From positions 62,001 through 126,000 of the forward strand of contig DCVT01000058.1 of assembly GCA_002328075.1 (NCBI GenBank): 64,000 nucleotides of DNA. The letters run 5' to 3'. The stretch comes from Anaerolineales bacterium UBA2181. Its GTDB lineage: Bacteria > Chloroflexota > Anaerolineae > Promineifilales > UBA4811. This document shows positions 33,358 to 42,416 of this stretch, piece by piece (position 1 is the first letter of the stretch; every line of letters begins with the position of its first letter). The position numbers were made by a program, and so were the translations under genes. The notes under the pieces were generated by a model. It searched no databases. It was not told the origin of the DNA and was given only the letters and a program-made list of their open reading frames with translations.

Positions 33358-34661
33358 AGCCCCTCTTTCCCCACGCTTGCAGCCAGTGGCGCCTGATCGG
33401 CGGCCGACGTGTCCGGTCCATCGGTCTCGGCCGGTCCCTGGTCCACCGCCCGGATGATGTCCTGGCCCAGCCCTTGAAGGTGCTCCAACTCGCCCAATTC
33501 CAGCGCAATGGTGCGCCAATAGAGCGATAGCAGATCCGGTGGGGCCAGTGCTTCGACCGCCACCGCGTCCCCCAGGCGGACCCGGGTCTCGGTCTGCCGG
33601 TTCTTGATTACCCGGCTTTCCAGAGCCGGGGCAAGCGCCTGCTCCAGCGCCCGATCGTCGATCATCGCCTCCCAGTCCGCCGGGTAGGTGAGTTGCAGCC
33701 GCACCACCGCACCCGCTATGCTGTCTGGCGGCGGCAACCGGCCAAGGATCTCGGCCATGGCTGTGTCTGCCTGCCGCGGGGTCACTGCCAGGTCCAGGAA
33801 TTTCCGCGTCGGCAGCGGCACGAACCGCCAATCGGTCTGACCCCGGCTCACCTGCGCCAGCACATACCCTTTCTCCTGGTCGGCCTCGCCAAAATCCACC
33901 CGTTCGATGGAACCGGCATAGACCACTGGCGGGTGACCACCCGGGTTCAGGTCCTGGTGACGATGGATGTGGCCCAACGCCACGTAATCCAGCCGGGGGT
34001 CGCGCACCAGCGACTCGGGCAGCACCAGTTCATGGCCCAACATGACGGCGCGTTCGCTGCCGTACACCGCGCCCACCACGCTGGCGTGGGCTGCCAGCAC
34101 CGTCGGTCGGCGACTGTCGGTTCGGTCCAGCAGATGCTCCACCGCGGTCACCACCCGCTCCTCCAACGCCTGGTAGATCTCGGAGACCGACCTGCCCGCC
34201 ATATCGGTGCGCGCCATCAGGTGAGAGCGGGGGACCCAGGGCACCGTGATGACCTCCAGCTCGACGCCCAATTCCTCTGGCCCATAGAGTCGGATCTGGT
34301 CCGCCACCACCACGCGAGGCACCTGCAGGGTGCGGAACTCGGCCACCGTGCTCGCCCGCCCATAAGAAGGCGATACGTCATGGTTGCCCACCAGGAGCAG
34401 CGTCGGGATGCCAGCCTGGCTGAGCTGCATGATGCGCTTGTGCCATTCGCGCTGAAAGGTGGGTTGCGGGTTCCGGTCCTTGTAAGCGTCGCCGCCAAAG
34501 AGCACCAGGTCCGCCTGTTCCCGGACGGCCGCTGTCACTACGGTGTCGAGCGACCGGAGATAATCGGTGACGCGGACCGGAAGCATGGACTCCGTGTCTA
34601 GCCGGCCGTAATTGGCCATGTCAATGTGCGCATCGCTGAAATGCAGTATCCGGATCGGCAT
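33354..34661 (-). CDS. sbcD: SbcD/Mre11 nuclease subunit
   Basis: Manganese-dependent phosphodiesterase partner of SbcC. All five phosphoesterase motifs can be read in the 435-residue protein: HFSDAHID at the N-terminus, LVLFGGDAYKDR, LVGNHDV, VLAAHASV and ALGHIHRHQ. A capping domain and a C-terminal SbcC-binding helix region (LLSLYWRTIALELGELEHLQ) follow. It lies 33 bases after herA and overlaps sbcC, so the herA-sbcD-sbcC order is likely one transcript. Confidence 0.96.
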   Translation of the reverse strand: MPIRILHFSDAHIDMANYGRLDTESMLPVRVTDYLRSLDTVVTAAVREQADLVLFGGDAYKDRNPQPTFQREWHKRIMQLSQAGIPTLLLVGNHDVSPSYGRASTVAEFRTLQVPRVVVADQIRLYGPEELGVELEVITVPWVPRSHLMARTDMAGRSVSEIYQALEERVVTAVEHLLDRTDSRRPTVLAAHASVVGAVYGSERAVMLGHELVLPESLVRDPRLDYVALGHIHRHQDLNPGGHPPVVYAGSIERVDFGEADQEKGYVLAQVSRGQTDWRFVPLPTRKFLDLAVTPRQADTAMAEILGRLPPPDSIAGAVVRLQLTYPADWEAMIDDRALEQALAPALESRVIKNRQTETRVRLGDAVAVEALAPPDLLSLYWRTIALELGELEHLQGLGQDIIRAVDQGPAETDGPDTSAADQAPLAASVGKEGL

Positions 34662-34694
34662 CTTGCGGTTATCCCCGGACGAGACTGGCTAACC

Positions 34695-36410
34695 TCACCC
34701 GAACAGGTCCTCGTTGACCTGGTCCAGGTCCAGGTCATCCATTCGGCCGCCGCGGCTGGGCCCGCGCATCTCATCCCAAAAGGCCTGGTCGTACCGTCGC
34801 GACTGGACCGGGATCGGCATTCGCACGCCCCAGCCCAGCAACAGGACCTCTTCCTTTTCGCGCAGGCGGGCCAGCATCCCGCGCAACATGTCGCGACCGC
34901 TCAGGCCGGTCAGCACCGCGTGAATGTCATCCTCGTCGCCCAACCAGCCGGTGATGCGGGTACCCAGTTGGGACATGACCTCGTCGTGGATGCCGCTGGG
35001 TCGCTGGTCGATCACCAGCAGGGTCACGTAATACTTGCGCAACTCACGGGCGATGGCGCCGAAAGCGGTCTGGTTGGCGATGCGCGGGTTCAACAACTTG
35101 TGCGCCTCTTCCACCACAATGACCAGCGGCCGGGGAGAAACCGGCACCTTGCCGGACCGGAACTGCTCGGTCTTTTCCACCCAGCGCTCGCGGATGCGGC
35201 GGGTGAGGATGTTGGTCACCAGCAGGTAGTCTAGGTCGGCCTCGTACTCGCCCAGGCTGAGCACCACATGCCGCCCGTCGTCCAGCTTGTCGACGATGGC
35301 TTTCACCGCGTCCACTGCCGGATGTGCCACCATGTAGGGCTTGTCGGCTATGCGGAGCAGACGGCGATGCAGCGCTTCGGCCGAACCGGGGTGGATGCCG
35401 TTGCGTAAGGCCCAACCGGCCGGGCTGTTACCCGCAGGCACGGTTTTGCCGTCCTCGTGAATGACCGATGAAGGGTCCAGTGCGACAAACCGGGCAAACC
35501 ACTGGTCGCCCCACTCCCGCCGCAGCGCATTGAGCACGTCGGCGGCCGTGTCGGTGAGGTTGAGCACGTCGGAGAGCAGCAGGATGTCCCCGGTGGTGAG
35601 GTCCCCCATTCCCAACTCCAGGGTGAAATCCGCCGGTTTTCCGCGCACCAGCGTATTGCGGCCCAATGCGGCCACCTGCACCCGGGGCCCGAAAAGCGTC
35701 TTCAGTCCCTGAACCGGCCGGTCGTTCTCGTCGGTGTCGTCAAAGCCGTACTCGTTGTGCATGTCAAAGACCAGCACTGACGCCATTCGGGCATCGGACC
35801 CGCCGGCCTTGATGATGCCCGCCAGCATGATACGCGCCAAAAAACTCTTGCCCGTGCCGGTGGCGCCAAAGATGCCGCTGGAGCGCTTGACAAACCGGTT
35901 CAGGTCGATCCGCACCGGGTGTCCCTGCTCCAGCGTGTAACCCACCACCAGTTGGCCGACCGCGTCCTTGCCAAAGATCTCGGCCACATCGCCGGCGTCG
36001 GCCAGCCGCACCAGCGAATGATGGGCGGGCACCGTCTTGACCGGCCGGGGCGATGGCCTCTCGATGGCACCGGCGTCGATCTGCTCCTGCCAGTGAAGGT
36101 TCTCCTGCGGGTCGGCCGGCCCCCGGTCCAGCATCAACGCTGCCATCACTTCCATGGTGGTGAACAGCGTCTGCCCGTGCAACAGCCGGGCCACCTCCGA
36201 GTGAAGTCGGTCCAGCCGCTCATCAGCGAACCGGGGGTCGGTGGCGCCCAACTCTAGGTCGGTGACCAACCCGTAGAACCGCCACTGATCGCTGTCGCAG
36301 ACCACAAAACTCCCCTGCTGGAGCTCAGACGCGGGCACGGTCAGGCGGACTCGCAACCCTTCCTGCAGGCCGCCGCCCACAATATAACCGATGTATCCCG
36401 TTCCGTCCAT
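34695..36410 (-). CDS. herA: HerA-like DNA translocase
   Basis: Hexameric FtsK/HerA ATPase that pairs with NurA in DNA-end resection. The 571-residue protein starts with a HAS-barrel (IGYIVGGGLQEGLRVRL...FYGLVTDLEL). Walker A is FGATGTGKSFLARIM near residue 183, Walker B LVIVVEEAHKLL near 432, and the later DQRPSGIHDEVMSQLGTRI matches the sensor/arginine region. Start ATG 36410 is set by a perfect AAAGGAG five bases upstream. It lies between the HAS-like gene and sbcD, as in archaeal HerA-Mre11-Rad50-NurA operons. Confidence 0.95.
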   Translation of the reverse strand: MDGTGYIGYIVGGGLQEGLRVRLTVPASELQQGSFVVCDSDQWRFYGLVTDLELGATDPRFADERLDRLHSEVARLLHGQTLFTTMEVMAALMLDRGPADPQENLHWQEQIDAGAIERPSPRPVKTVPAHHSLVRLADAGDVAEIFGKDAVGQLVVGYTLEQGHPVRIDLNRFVKRSSGIFGATGTGKSFLARIMLAGIIKAGGSDARMASVLVFDMHNEYGFDDTDENDRPVQGLKTLFGPRVQVAALGRNTLVRGKPADFTLELGMGDLTTGDILLLSDVLNLTDTAADVLNALRREWGDQWFARFVALDPSSVIHEDGKTVPAGNSPAGWALRNGIHPGSAEALHRRLLRIADKPYMVAHPAVDAVKAIVDKLDDGRHVVLSLGEYEADLDYLLVTNILTRRIRERWVEKTEQFRSGKVPVSPRPLVIVVEEAHKLLNPRIANQTAFGAIARELRKYYVTLLVIDQRPSGIHDEVMSQLGTRITGWLGDEDDIHAVLTGLSGRDMLRGMLARLREKEEVLLLGWGVRMPIPVQSRRYDQAFWDEMRGPSRGGRMDDLDLDQVNEDLFG

Positions 36411-36457
36411 CACTGCTCCTTTCACCTGGCCGAAGTAGAGCGGCCGGACCCGGGACG

Positions 36458-37102
36458 CTAGAGACCTCCCGGCACCCCGGCTTTCAGGTCCGGGATGGCC
36501 TCCCGCAACGCCTCCAACAACGGGAGCAGCGTGGCGTGGTCGTCCCGGAGCTGGGCAATCAGCTCCTGGGCCGCCTGCAGGACCCAGTCGTCGTCCCCGC
36601 CCCGCGCCGCGTGCGCCTGGGCGATATGCGCCACCATCAGTTGCTCCACCGGCATCTCTTGCAGCGGCTGGCGCAGGACCAGGCGGAAATAGTCCAGGCT
36701 CTGCGTGAATTCGTGGACCTCGGCCGGCGGACTCGCGACCACCCGGTCCAGGTTGAGCGGTGGCTGCGGGGGTATTCGGCGGTGAATGTGCCCGTCCTGA
36801 TCCCGAAAGCCAACTGCCAGGACGCTCATTTCGATGGGTACCTGGCGCCGCTCCAATTGATCCTGGCGTTGTGTTTCGGTCAGGCCGCCGGAAATGGCCA
36901 GCTGTTTGACCATCAGATCATCCGCCACTGCCACGTCGTACACCAACCCAAAGATCGAGGGGGCGTTTCGACGACAGTCGACCCGGACCAGACCACCAAA
37001 ACTGACTTGATCTGTATCTCCAACCCGGCAACCGAGCACAAAAGCGGTCACGTTGGCCCGGAGCAGCCGCCCAACCCAGATGCCGTCCGTGGAACTGGCC
37101 AT
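36458..37102 (-). CDS. Small HAS-barrel-like protein between nurA and herA
   Basis: A 214-residue protein not assignable to a named family by me. Residues 8-68 (VGRLLRANVTAFVLGCR...FGGLVRVDCRRNAPSIFGLVYDVAVADD) follow the same layout as the HAS-barrel at the N-terminus of HerA: a short 'I/V-G-x-L' strand, a central 'G-x-x-V-x-V/C', and a final 'I/F-Y/F-G-L-V-x-D-v/l'. The rest is helical, ending in an alpha-rich stretch (WVLQAAQELIAQLRDDHATL) with no ATPase or nuclease motif. A strong GGAGGAGGGTGA precedes the ATG. Lying between nurA and herA, it is probably an accessory or adaptor subunit of that complex (inference). Confidence 0.75.
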   Translation of the reverse strand: MASSTDGIWVGRLLRANVTAFVLGCRVGDTDQVSFGGLVRVDCRRNAPSIFGLVYDVAVADDLMVKQLAISGGLTETQRQDQLERRQVPIEMSVLAVGFRDQDGHIHRRIPPQPPLNLDRVVASPPAEVHEFTQSLDYFRLVLRQPLQEMPVEQLMVAHIAQAHAARGGDDDWVLQAAQELIAQLRDDHATLLPLLEALREAIPDLKAGVPGGL

Positions 37103-37144
37103 GGTTCACCCTCCTCCTGCTGAACTATCCGTCAGCATGGTTTC

Positions 37145-38314
37145 TTAGCCGCCGGTCAGCGATTTCAAGAAGGACTTGGCCGATTGCTGCGGTTCCAGAC
37201 CGCGCACCAGCATGGCGCCGGCCAATATGTCCTCCAGTTGCCGCCTCTGCTCCATGTGCACCACCGCAATCTCGTGGGCCCGGGCCAACACATAGGGATA
37301 GCCGCCCGGCGCCTGGCACTGCTCCCAGACGGCCGCGTGTAGCTGCTCCCGCCGGAGCCGGTCCTGCAACACCCACCAGGGGGCTTCTACCCGCGCCATC
37401 ACCGGATTGTCGGCGCTGCCCACATTCAGGTAAAAGAACCCGATCTGGAGTTGGTCGCCACACCGCGCCAGGAGCCGGTTAAAGGGCGATGCGCTGCTGA
37501 AAAGCGCGGACCTTTGCCCGGGGCCGAGGATGCGTCGGAACACCGTGCGATCCGGCATCTCTTGAAAGAACCGCATGGCTGACTTGTCCGCGCCGATCTG
37601 CTCGCGCGGGATGGTGGCCAGCGCCAACAAATCAGCCACGCCCCGGCTGCCCGGCCGGTCAACGTACCCCGCCAGCCGGATATCCGACTCCAAAGCCCGG
37701 TTGAGCGCTCCCAGGAACCAATCTGGCAGTTCGCGTTCCCCTGTTGCACTTAGTGCAAAGAGGAGCAACGGGCTGTCCATGAGAGCCACCACCGGTGGGA
37801 ACATCTGAATGCTCACCTGCACCAGCCGGCCGAGCTCTTCCTTGTCCCGCAGGCGGCTGATGTCGGCTGCCTGGAGCGTCTCGGCTGATTCGTCGTCGTG
37901 CAACCGATCACCGTACAACAGCTCGGCAAACGTCAAGGTCTCCGGCGGCTCATTGCTGGTCGGCCGGATGGCGATGGCGCCGATGTGGATCAACGCATAG
38001 TTGGCAATCCCGTGTCGGTCCGGAAAGATCTGCGAACCGTCGGCCGCCACCACGGTCCCTATCGGCGCTGGGGGAACCGGAGGGTCAATGGCGGAAGCGA
38101 TGGGCTCTCCCAGCGGAACGGCTCCCCGCCAGAGCCCACCCAGTTTGTCGGCCGCAACTTGCGCCTTTTCCTGCAGCATGTCCAGGTCATCACCGTAGGT
38201 GTGCAGACGAGTCAGCGCCTCGCCCGCCAGGCGGCCGTACTCCTGCCGTTCCAGTACCATGGCGTCGGCCGCCTGTTCGATGGCATCCAGCATCCGGTGG
38301 ACCTCCAGCGTCAT
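37145..38314 (-). CDS. nurA: NurA-domain nuclease
   Basis: 5'-3' DNA nuclease partner of HerA. The 389-residue protein has the RNase H-like NurA domain with the metal Asp in VVAADGSQIFPDRHG near residue 95. The second acidic site is in VVALMDSPLLLFAL, and a C-terminal LARAHEIAVVHMEQRR region follows. The N-terminal 80 residues form a helical extension. Start ATG 38314 overlaps the stop of the NTPase gene (ATGA) and has GGAGGG upstream. It is 42 bases ahead of the HAS-like gene. Confidence 0.9.
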   Translation of the reverse strand: MTLEVHRMLDAIEQAADAMVLERQEYGRLAGEALTRLHTYGDDLDMLQEKAQVAADKLGGLWRGAVPLGEPIASAIDPPVPPAPIGTVVAADGSQIFPDRHGIANYALIHIGAIAIRPTSNEPPETLTFAELLYGDRLHDDESAETLQAADISRLRDKEELGRLVQVSIQMFPPVVALMDSPLLLFALSATGERELPDWFLGALNRALESDIRLAGYVDRPGSRGVADLLALATIPREQIGADKSAMRFFQEMPDRTVFRRILGPGQRSALFSSASPFNRLLARCGDQLQIGFFYLNVGSADNPVMARVEAPWWVLQDRLRREQLHAAVWEQCQAPGGYPYVLARAHEIAVVHMEQRRQLEDILAGAMLVRGLEPQQSAKSFLKSLTGG

Positions 38315-38898
38315 GCCTGATTCCCTCCGTTCACGGTCAGCGGATCTTGCGCCGGCGTGTTCACCGGTCCGCTCCATTCATACCACGCCGGGTTTAGCCA
38401 GGGCGCCAGCGCGTAAGCCAGGCCGGTCTCGAAACTCTTTTGGCGCGTTGCCAGGTTGCGGGTGAGGATGCCGATGGCTCCTTCTGCCTGGTTGGTCCTG
38501 ACCCGTCCGGTCAGCCGATCCATGACCTGACCCAGCTCTTCTCCCGGGCGCCACTCCTCCCTGACACGGGAAGGAAGTGGCATGCGAGCGGCACTGGCGA
38601 CGGATTGCCGGCCAGAGCGGTCAACCACGACCACCCAGCCCACCAGGTAGAGCTCTTGGCCCATGGGATGCACACCACCCTCCAGCCCAATTCCCAGGTC
38701 GGCGTCCAGCGCCACTCGCGCCCGCCTGGCCCGCTCGGACGCACCGTAGATACACTCACCGTCGTCCAGTGGAGTGGGGCGCACACCGGTCGTGACCTGG
38801 ACGCCTTGCACGACGGCATCCGGCCAGACTTGCTGGATGACTGACCTCACTGCCCGGATTTTGGTCGGGTTCTCCGACCCGACTGCCACGCGCACCAT
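38311..38898 (-). CDS. YjjX-type inosine/xanthosine triphosphatase
   Basis: House-cleaning NTPase of the YjjX family that hydrolyses non-canonical purine triphosphates. The 195-residue protein starts VRVAVGSENPTKIRAVRSVI, as in the family. It has TPLDDGECIYGASERARRA and GIGLEGGV, with the late TNQAEGAIGILTRN. Start ATG 38898 has AAGGTG upstream; an ATG at 38910 is also in frame. It overlaps nurA by four bases, linking nucleotide-pool cleaning to the DNA-end block. There is an 89-base gap from iorB upstream. Confidence 0.88.
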   Translation of the reverse strand: MVRVAVGSENPTKIRAVRSVIQQVWPDAVVQGVQVTTGVRPTPLDDGECIYGASERARRARVALDADLGIGLEGGVHPMGQELYLVGWVVVVDRSGRQSVASAARMPLPSRVREEWRPGEELGQVMDRLTGRVRTNQAEGAIGILTRNLATRQKSFETGLAYALAPWLNPAWYEWSGPVNTPAQDPLTVNGGNQA

Positions 38899-38987
38899 AC
38901 ACACCTTCATTCTGCGGGAACCACCCGCCCGGAAAACCAACACGCTCGCCGGTGGCTCCAACCGTGCCTTGGCCGCTGGGGCTTTTG

Positions 38988-39566
38988 TCAGGACGAGCGC
39001 CCGGTATCAAACGCCTGCCGGTTTGCGTTCAGGTGCCGGGGCGGAACCCGTCGGCTGATCACATCCAGCCAGACGGCGGCGTCCACCGGCACGTGCCACG
39101 AAAGCGCACCCAACACTACCGTGTTCACCAGCCGCGGATTCCCCAGTTCCTGGGCGACCGCCAGGGCATCGATCCGATATATCTGATCCGTGCGTGACCG
39201 CAACGCCTTTTCGATATCGCCGTCCGCGGGATAGGCATACCCGCCGCTGCTGACCGACATGGGGATGATCCGCTGTGTGTTGGTGATCACGACAGCGTTG
39301 GGCCGGAGGTGCTCGACAAAGCGGGCGGATTCGAGCAGTTCAAAGCTCACCAAGAAATCCACCGTACCCAACTCTGCCACCGGCGCGCCCACCCGCTGAC
39401 CCCACCGGACGTGGCTCTCGACCACCCCGCCGCGCTGGGAAAAGCCGTGGATCTCGGACTTTTTAGCGTCCAAGCCGGCCGCCAGACCTACCTCTGCGAC
39501 AATGTCTGAGGCAGTGAGGATCCCCTGTCCTCCTACGCCGACAAAGAGGAAATTGGTGTCATTCAT
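38988..39566 (-). CDS. iorB: Indolepyruvate:ferredoxin oxidoreductase, beta subunit
   Basis: Gamma-type domain of 2-oxoacid oxidoreductases. The 192-residue protein has FLFVGVGGQGILTASDIVAE, the conserved SEIHGFSQRGGVVESHVRWG, and VNTVVLGAL. It pairs with iorA, whose stop it overlaps by eight bases. Together they oxidatively decarboxylate aryl-pyruvates to aryl-acetyl-CoA, reducing ferredoxin. Confidence 0.93.
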   Translation of the reverse strand: MNDTNFLFVGVGGQGILTASDIVAEVGLAAGLDAKKSEIHGFSQRGGVVESHVRWGQRVGAPVAELGTVDFLVSFELLESARFVEHLRPNAVVITNTQRIIPMSVSSGGYAYPADGDIEKALRSRTDQIYRIDALAVAQELGNPRLVNTVVLGALSWHVPVDAAVWLDVISRRVPPRHLNANRQAFDTGRSS

Positions 39567-41367
39567 GGCCCGACTCCGGTTGATAGATTGCGTGCCGCGG
39601 ACAGACCTGCACGCAGACGGTGCAGCCCGTACAGAGCAACGCGTCGATCTCTGCCTTGGGTCGCTGGGTTTTGACGTCCAGTTCGTCGCTTTTCAGGATG
39701 GCCGGGCAGCCCACGTTGAAGCAGAGCGTGCAGCCGTTGCAGGCCTCCAGGTCCACCCGGACCAGGTTGCTGCGTTGCCAGCCCTGGTTCATGACGCAAT
39801 CACCTTCCACGATGACTACTGATGGCCCGTCCTGGTGGGCAACTGCCTCGCGAATGGCCTGGTCGACCGCCGTGACGTTGAACGCGTCCACGCATCGGAT
39901 CCACTCAACGCCCAGCGACCGGACCACCGACTCTATGTCGATCTGGCGGCCGCTGCGTTGGTTCTGCGCGGGCACGCCACTTCCCGGGTTCCCCTGACCG
40001 CCGGTCATTCCCGTGGTGTGGTTGTCCAGGATCACCGTGGTCACCGGGACCTGGTTGTAGACCGTGTTGGCCAGCGCCGAGAGCCCGGCGTGGAAAAAGG
40101 TGCTATCCCCAATGACGGCGATGGCTTTTTGTTGGTTGCCCGCCTGGCGCACTCCGTGGGCCACGCCGATGCTGGCACCCATGCTGATGCAGGTATCAAT
40201 GGCGTCAAACGGTGGCAATACCCCGATGGTGTAACAGCCAATATCTCCCGCCACCAACAACCGTTGCTTCTTGGCGGAGAAGAATGCGGCGCGGTGCGGA
40301 CAGCCCGGGCAGAGGGCCGGAATGCGGGGCGGCGCCTGGACCGGTTCCGTTAGGGGAGCAACCGGAAGGGGCGTCACCGGAAGCCCGGCCGCGTGCGCAG
40401 CAGCTCGAACCCGTTCCAGGGTGAACTCGCCCGTCAGAGGAAAGAATGCTTTCCCGGTTACCGGGATGCCCAAGGCCCGGATCTGATCCTCCCAAAACGG
40501 GTCTAGCTCCTCGACGACCACCACCTGCTGCACTTGGCGGCAGAAATCCCGGATCATCTTTTGCGGGATCGGATAGCTCATTCCCAGTTTTAGCAGCGAA
40601 AACCCAGCCAGCACCTCGCGAGCGTGTTGGTAAGCCGCGCCGCCCGTGATCACTCCAATCTGGCTGTTGCCCCACTCGATGCGGTTGAGCGGGCACGTTT
40701 CGGAATACTCCCGCAATTGGTGCATCCGCTCCTCTACCACCGGATGCAGCCGGCGAGCGTGGGCCGGAATGATCACATAGCGCTCCGGACGGCGCTCGAA
40801 TTTGGGCAACGGTTCCAGCGTCGGCACGTCGGGCCGGCCCGGCGCCGGCATCTCTACCTCGACGGCTGATTTGCTGTGCGAGATGCGGGTGGTGGTCCGG
40901 ACCATTACAATCGTGTTAAACCGCTCGCTGAGATTAAAAGCCTCCTGGACAAAGTCCTTGGCCTCTTGCGAATCCGAAGGCTCCAGGCAGGGGAACTTGC
41001 CGAACCGCGCATATTGCCGGTTATCCTGTTCATTCTGGCTGCTCCAGGTGCCTGGGTCATCGGCGCTGACCAAGACCAATCCCCCGTTCACGCCAATGTA
41101 GCTCACCGACATGAGGCTGTCCGCGGCCACATTGACCCCCACGTGTTTCATGGAGGCCATAGCGCGCACGCCGGCCAAGCTGGCGCCAATGGCCGCGTCC
41201 AAAGCCACCTTTTCGTTGCTGGCCCACTCGGCCGTCAGGTGGCTGTAGCGGCTCAGGTTCTCCAGGATCTCGGTCGAAGGCGTTCCCGGATAGGCGGAAG
41301 CAAAGCGGACCCCTGCCTCCCAGGCGCCCAAGGCAATCGCTTCGTTGCCCGAAAGCAGTCTCTTCAT
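39559..41367 (-). CDS. iorA: Indolepyruvate:ferredoxin oxidoreductase, alpha subunit
   Basis: TPP- and iron-sulfur-dependent subunit for amino-acid catabolism via arylpyruvates. The 602-residue protein starts LLSGNEAIALGAWEAGVRFA with SAYPGTPSTEI. The TPP domain has LVAGDIGCYTIG and GDSTFFHAGL. The C-terminus carries two 4Fe-4S motifs, CNGCTLCFNVGC and CTGCTVCVQVCP. The first motif ends CFNVGCP rather than CxxxCP. Its start overlaps the protease stop by four bases (ATGA), so it belongs to the long minus-strand operon, although the partners look unrelated. Confidence 0.95.
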   Translation of the reverse strand: MKRLLSGNEAIALGAWEAGVRFASAYPGTPSTEILENLSRYSHLTAEWASNEKVALDAAIGASLAGVRAMASMKHVGVNVAADSLMSVSYIGVNGGLVLVSADDPGTWSSQNEQDNRQYARFGKFPCLEPSDSQEAKDFVQEAFNLSERFNTIVMVRTTTRISHSKSAVEVEMPAPGRPDVPTLEPLPKFERRPERYVIIPAHARRLHPVVEERMHQLREYSETCPLNRIEWGNSQIGVITGGAAYQHAREVLAGFSLLKLGMSYPIPQKMIRDFCRQVQQVVVVEELDPFWEDQIRALGIPVTGKAFFPLTGEFTLERVRAAAHAAGLPVTPLPVAPLTEPVQAPPRIPALCPGCPHRAAFFSAKKQRLLVAGDIGCYTIGVLPPFDAIDTCISMGASIGVAHGVRQAGNQQKAIAVIGDSTFFHAGLSALANTVYNQVPVTTVILDNHTTGMTGGQGNPGSGVPAQNQRSGRQIDIESVVRSLGVEWIRCVDAFNVTAVDQAIREAVAHQDGPSVVIVEGDCVMNQGWQRSNLVRVDLEACNGCTLCFNVGCPAILKSDELDVKTQRPKAEIDALLCTGCTVCVQVCPRHAIYQPESGHE

Positions 41368-42416
41368 GGGTTGCTCCTTCTGGCGATGGTCCCCTGGCTG
41401 GTGACGACGGTCACCCGCAACGCGTCCAGCACCTGGCCAATTGGATTGATGATGGTTGCCCGGTCCGACCCGGCAAATAGCAACCCGATCGCCCGGTTCT
41501 GCTCGTCCATAACGGCCGAACCCGAGTCTCCCCGTTGGCTCATGGCCGACGCCATCAATTGGCCGCTGAACACGGCCACCGGCCCATCGTAGTTGATCTG
41601 AACCGTCAGGTCAATGACCTGGATCGACCCGGTAGTAAAGCCGGTGGTCCGTCCGCTTTTTTTCACACGGGTTCCCAGGGTAGCAGCCGAGACCCCAGTG
41701 GGCACGCCAATGTCCAGGATATCGGCGCTGACGAGGTCCGGCGAAAGCGGTCGAGCCAACGCTGCATCCACCCGGTTCTCGTCCTCGGTCAGTTTGACGC
41801 TTTGCACGCGATGGGCTGACCCAAGCCGCGCGGCCAGCCAGTTCAGCAACGCTTCGGCTGCGGTTGCCCACCTGCAGTTCGGGCTGGTGCTGCCGAAATC
41901 CAGCGGCACGAAATCCGCCAGGGTGGCGATGGTGTCCGACAGGGTGCCACCGTCGGCCGGCCCAGGTTGCAGGATGGGGTCGCCGAGGTTCGCCTGGTTC
42001 ATCAGGGCCAGGACATGGTTGTTGCTCAGGATGTAGGTTTCGCCGTCCCTCTCTACCAAACAACCCAGGGTACCAGCCGTGCTCTCCTGGTGGGCAATGG
42101 AACAACCTGGACGGGCCGGCCGGAGCCTACCTCCCAGCGCGCGGAGGACACCGGTTTCCATCACGTCTGTGGGCACGCCATCGATACTGTGCGGCACTAG
42201 GTCGCCCGGCCGCAGTTGCTCCTTGGGAAGCTTGCGAGTCACCATCACAATCAAGCCCAACTCATCAGTCGGCCCGCTGGCAGTGACTTTGTACCCCACC
42301 CCGGCGCCGACCACGTTGCTCAAGCGCATGATCTGCTTGACGTGTTGGGTTCTGACCTGAGAAGTCGTCGCCAGTGCGTGAATCCGGTCCTGGTACCGCT
42401 GCGCTCTGACGCCCAT
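41364..42416 (-). CDS. Trypsin-fold serine peptidase with N-terminal VGxGxG domain
   Basis: A 350-residue cytoplasmic-looking protein with no signal peptide. The first 100 or so residues form a small alpha/beta domain (NVVGAGVGYKVTASGPTDEL...SIDGVPTDVMETG). After it comes a chymotrypsin fold with the triad readable as YILSNNHVLAL (His), NRVDAALARPL (Asp) and SQRGDSGSAVM (Ser, GDSGS). Resembles the NAL1/Deg-like group of uncharacterised bacterial peptidases. ATG 42416 (TGATG) or GTG 42419 starts it, right after the small domain-like gene; GGGAGG is just upstream. It overlaps iorA at its 3' end. Confidence 0.83.
   Translation of the reverse strand: MGVRAQRYQDRIHALATTSQVRTQHVKQIMRLSNVVGAGVGYKVTASGPTDELGLIVMVTRKLPKEQLRPGDLVPHSIDGVPTDVMETGVLRALGGRLRPARPGCSIAHQESTAGTLGCLVERDGETYILSNNHVLALMNQANLGDPILQPGPADGGTLSDTIATLADFVPLDFGSTSPNCRWATAAEALLNWLAARLGSAHRVQSVKLTEDENRVDAALARPLSPDLVSADILDIGVPTGVSAATLGTRVKKSGRTTGFTTGSIQVIDLTVQINYDGPVAVFSGQLMASAMSQRGDSGSAVMDEQNRAIGLLFAGSDRATIINPIGQVLDALRVTVVTSQGTIARRSNP

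Noticed and set aside
32287..33396. 369-codon plus-strand ORF opposite sbcC
   Set aside because: Antisense of the coiled-coil part of sbcC; low-complexity Leu/Gln composition follows from the heptads.
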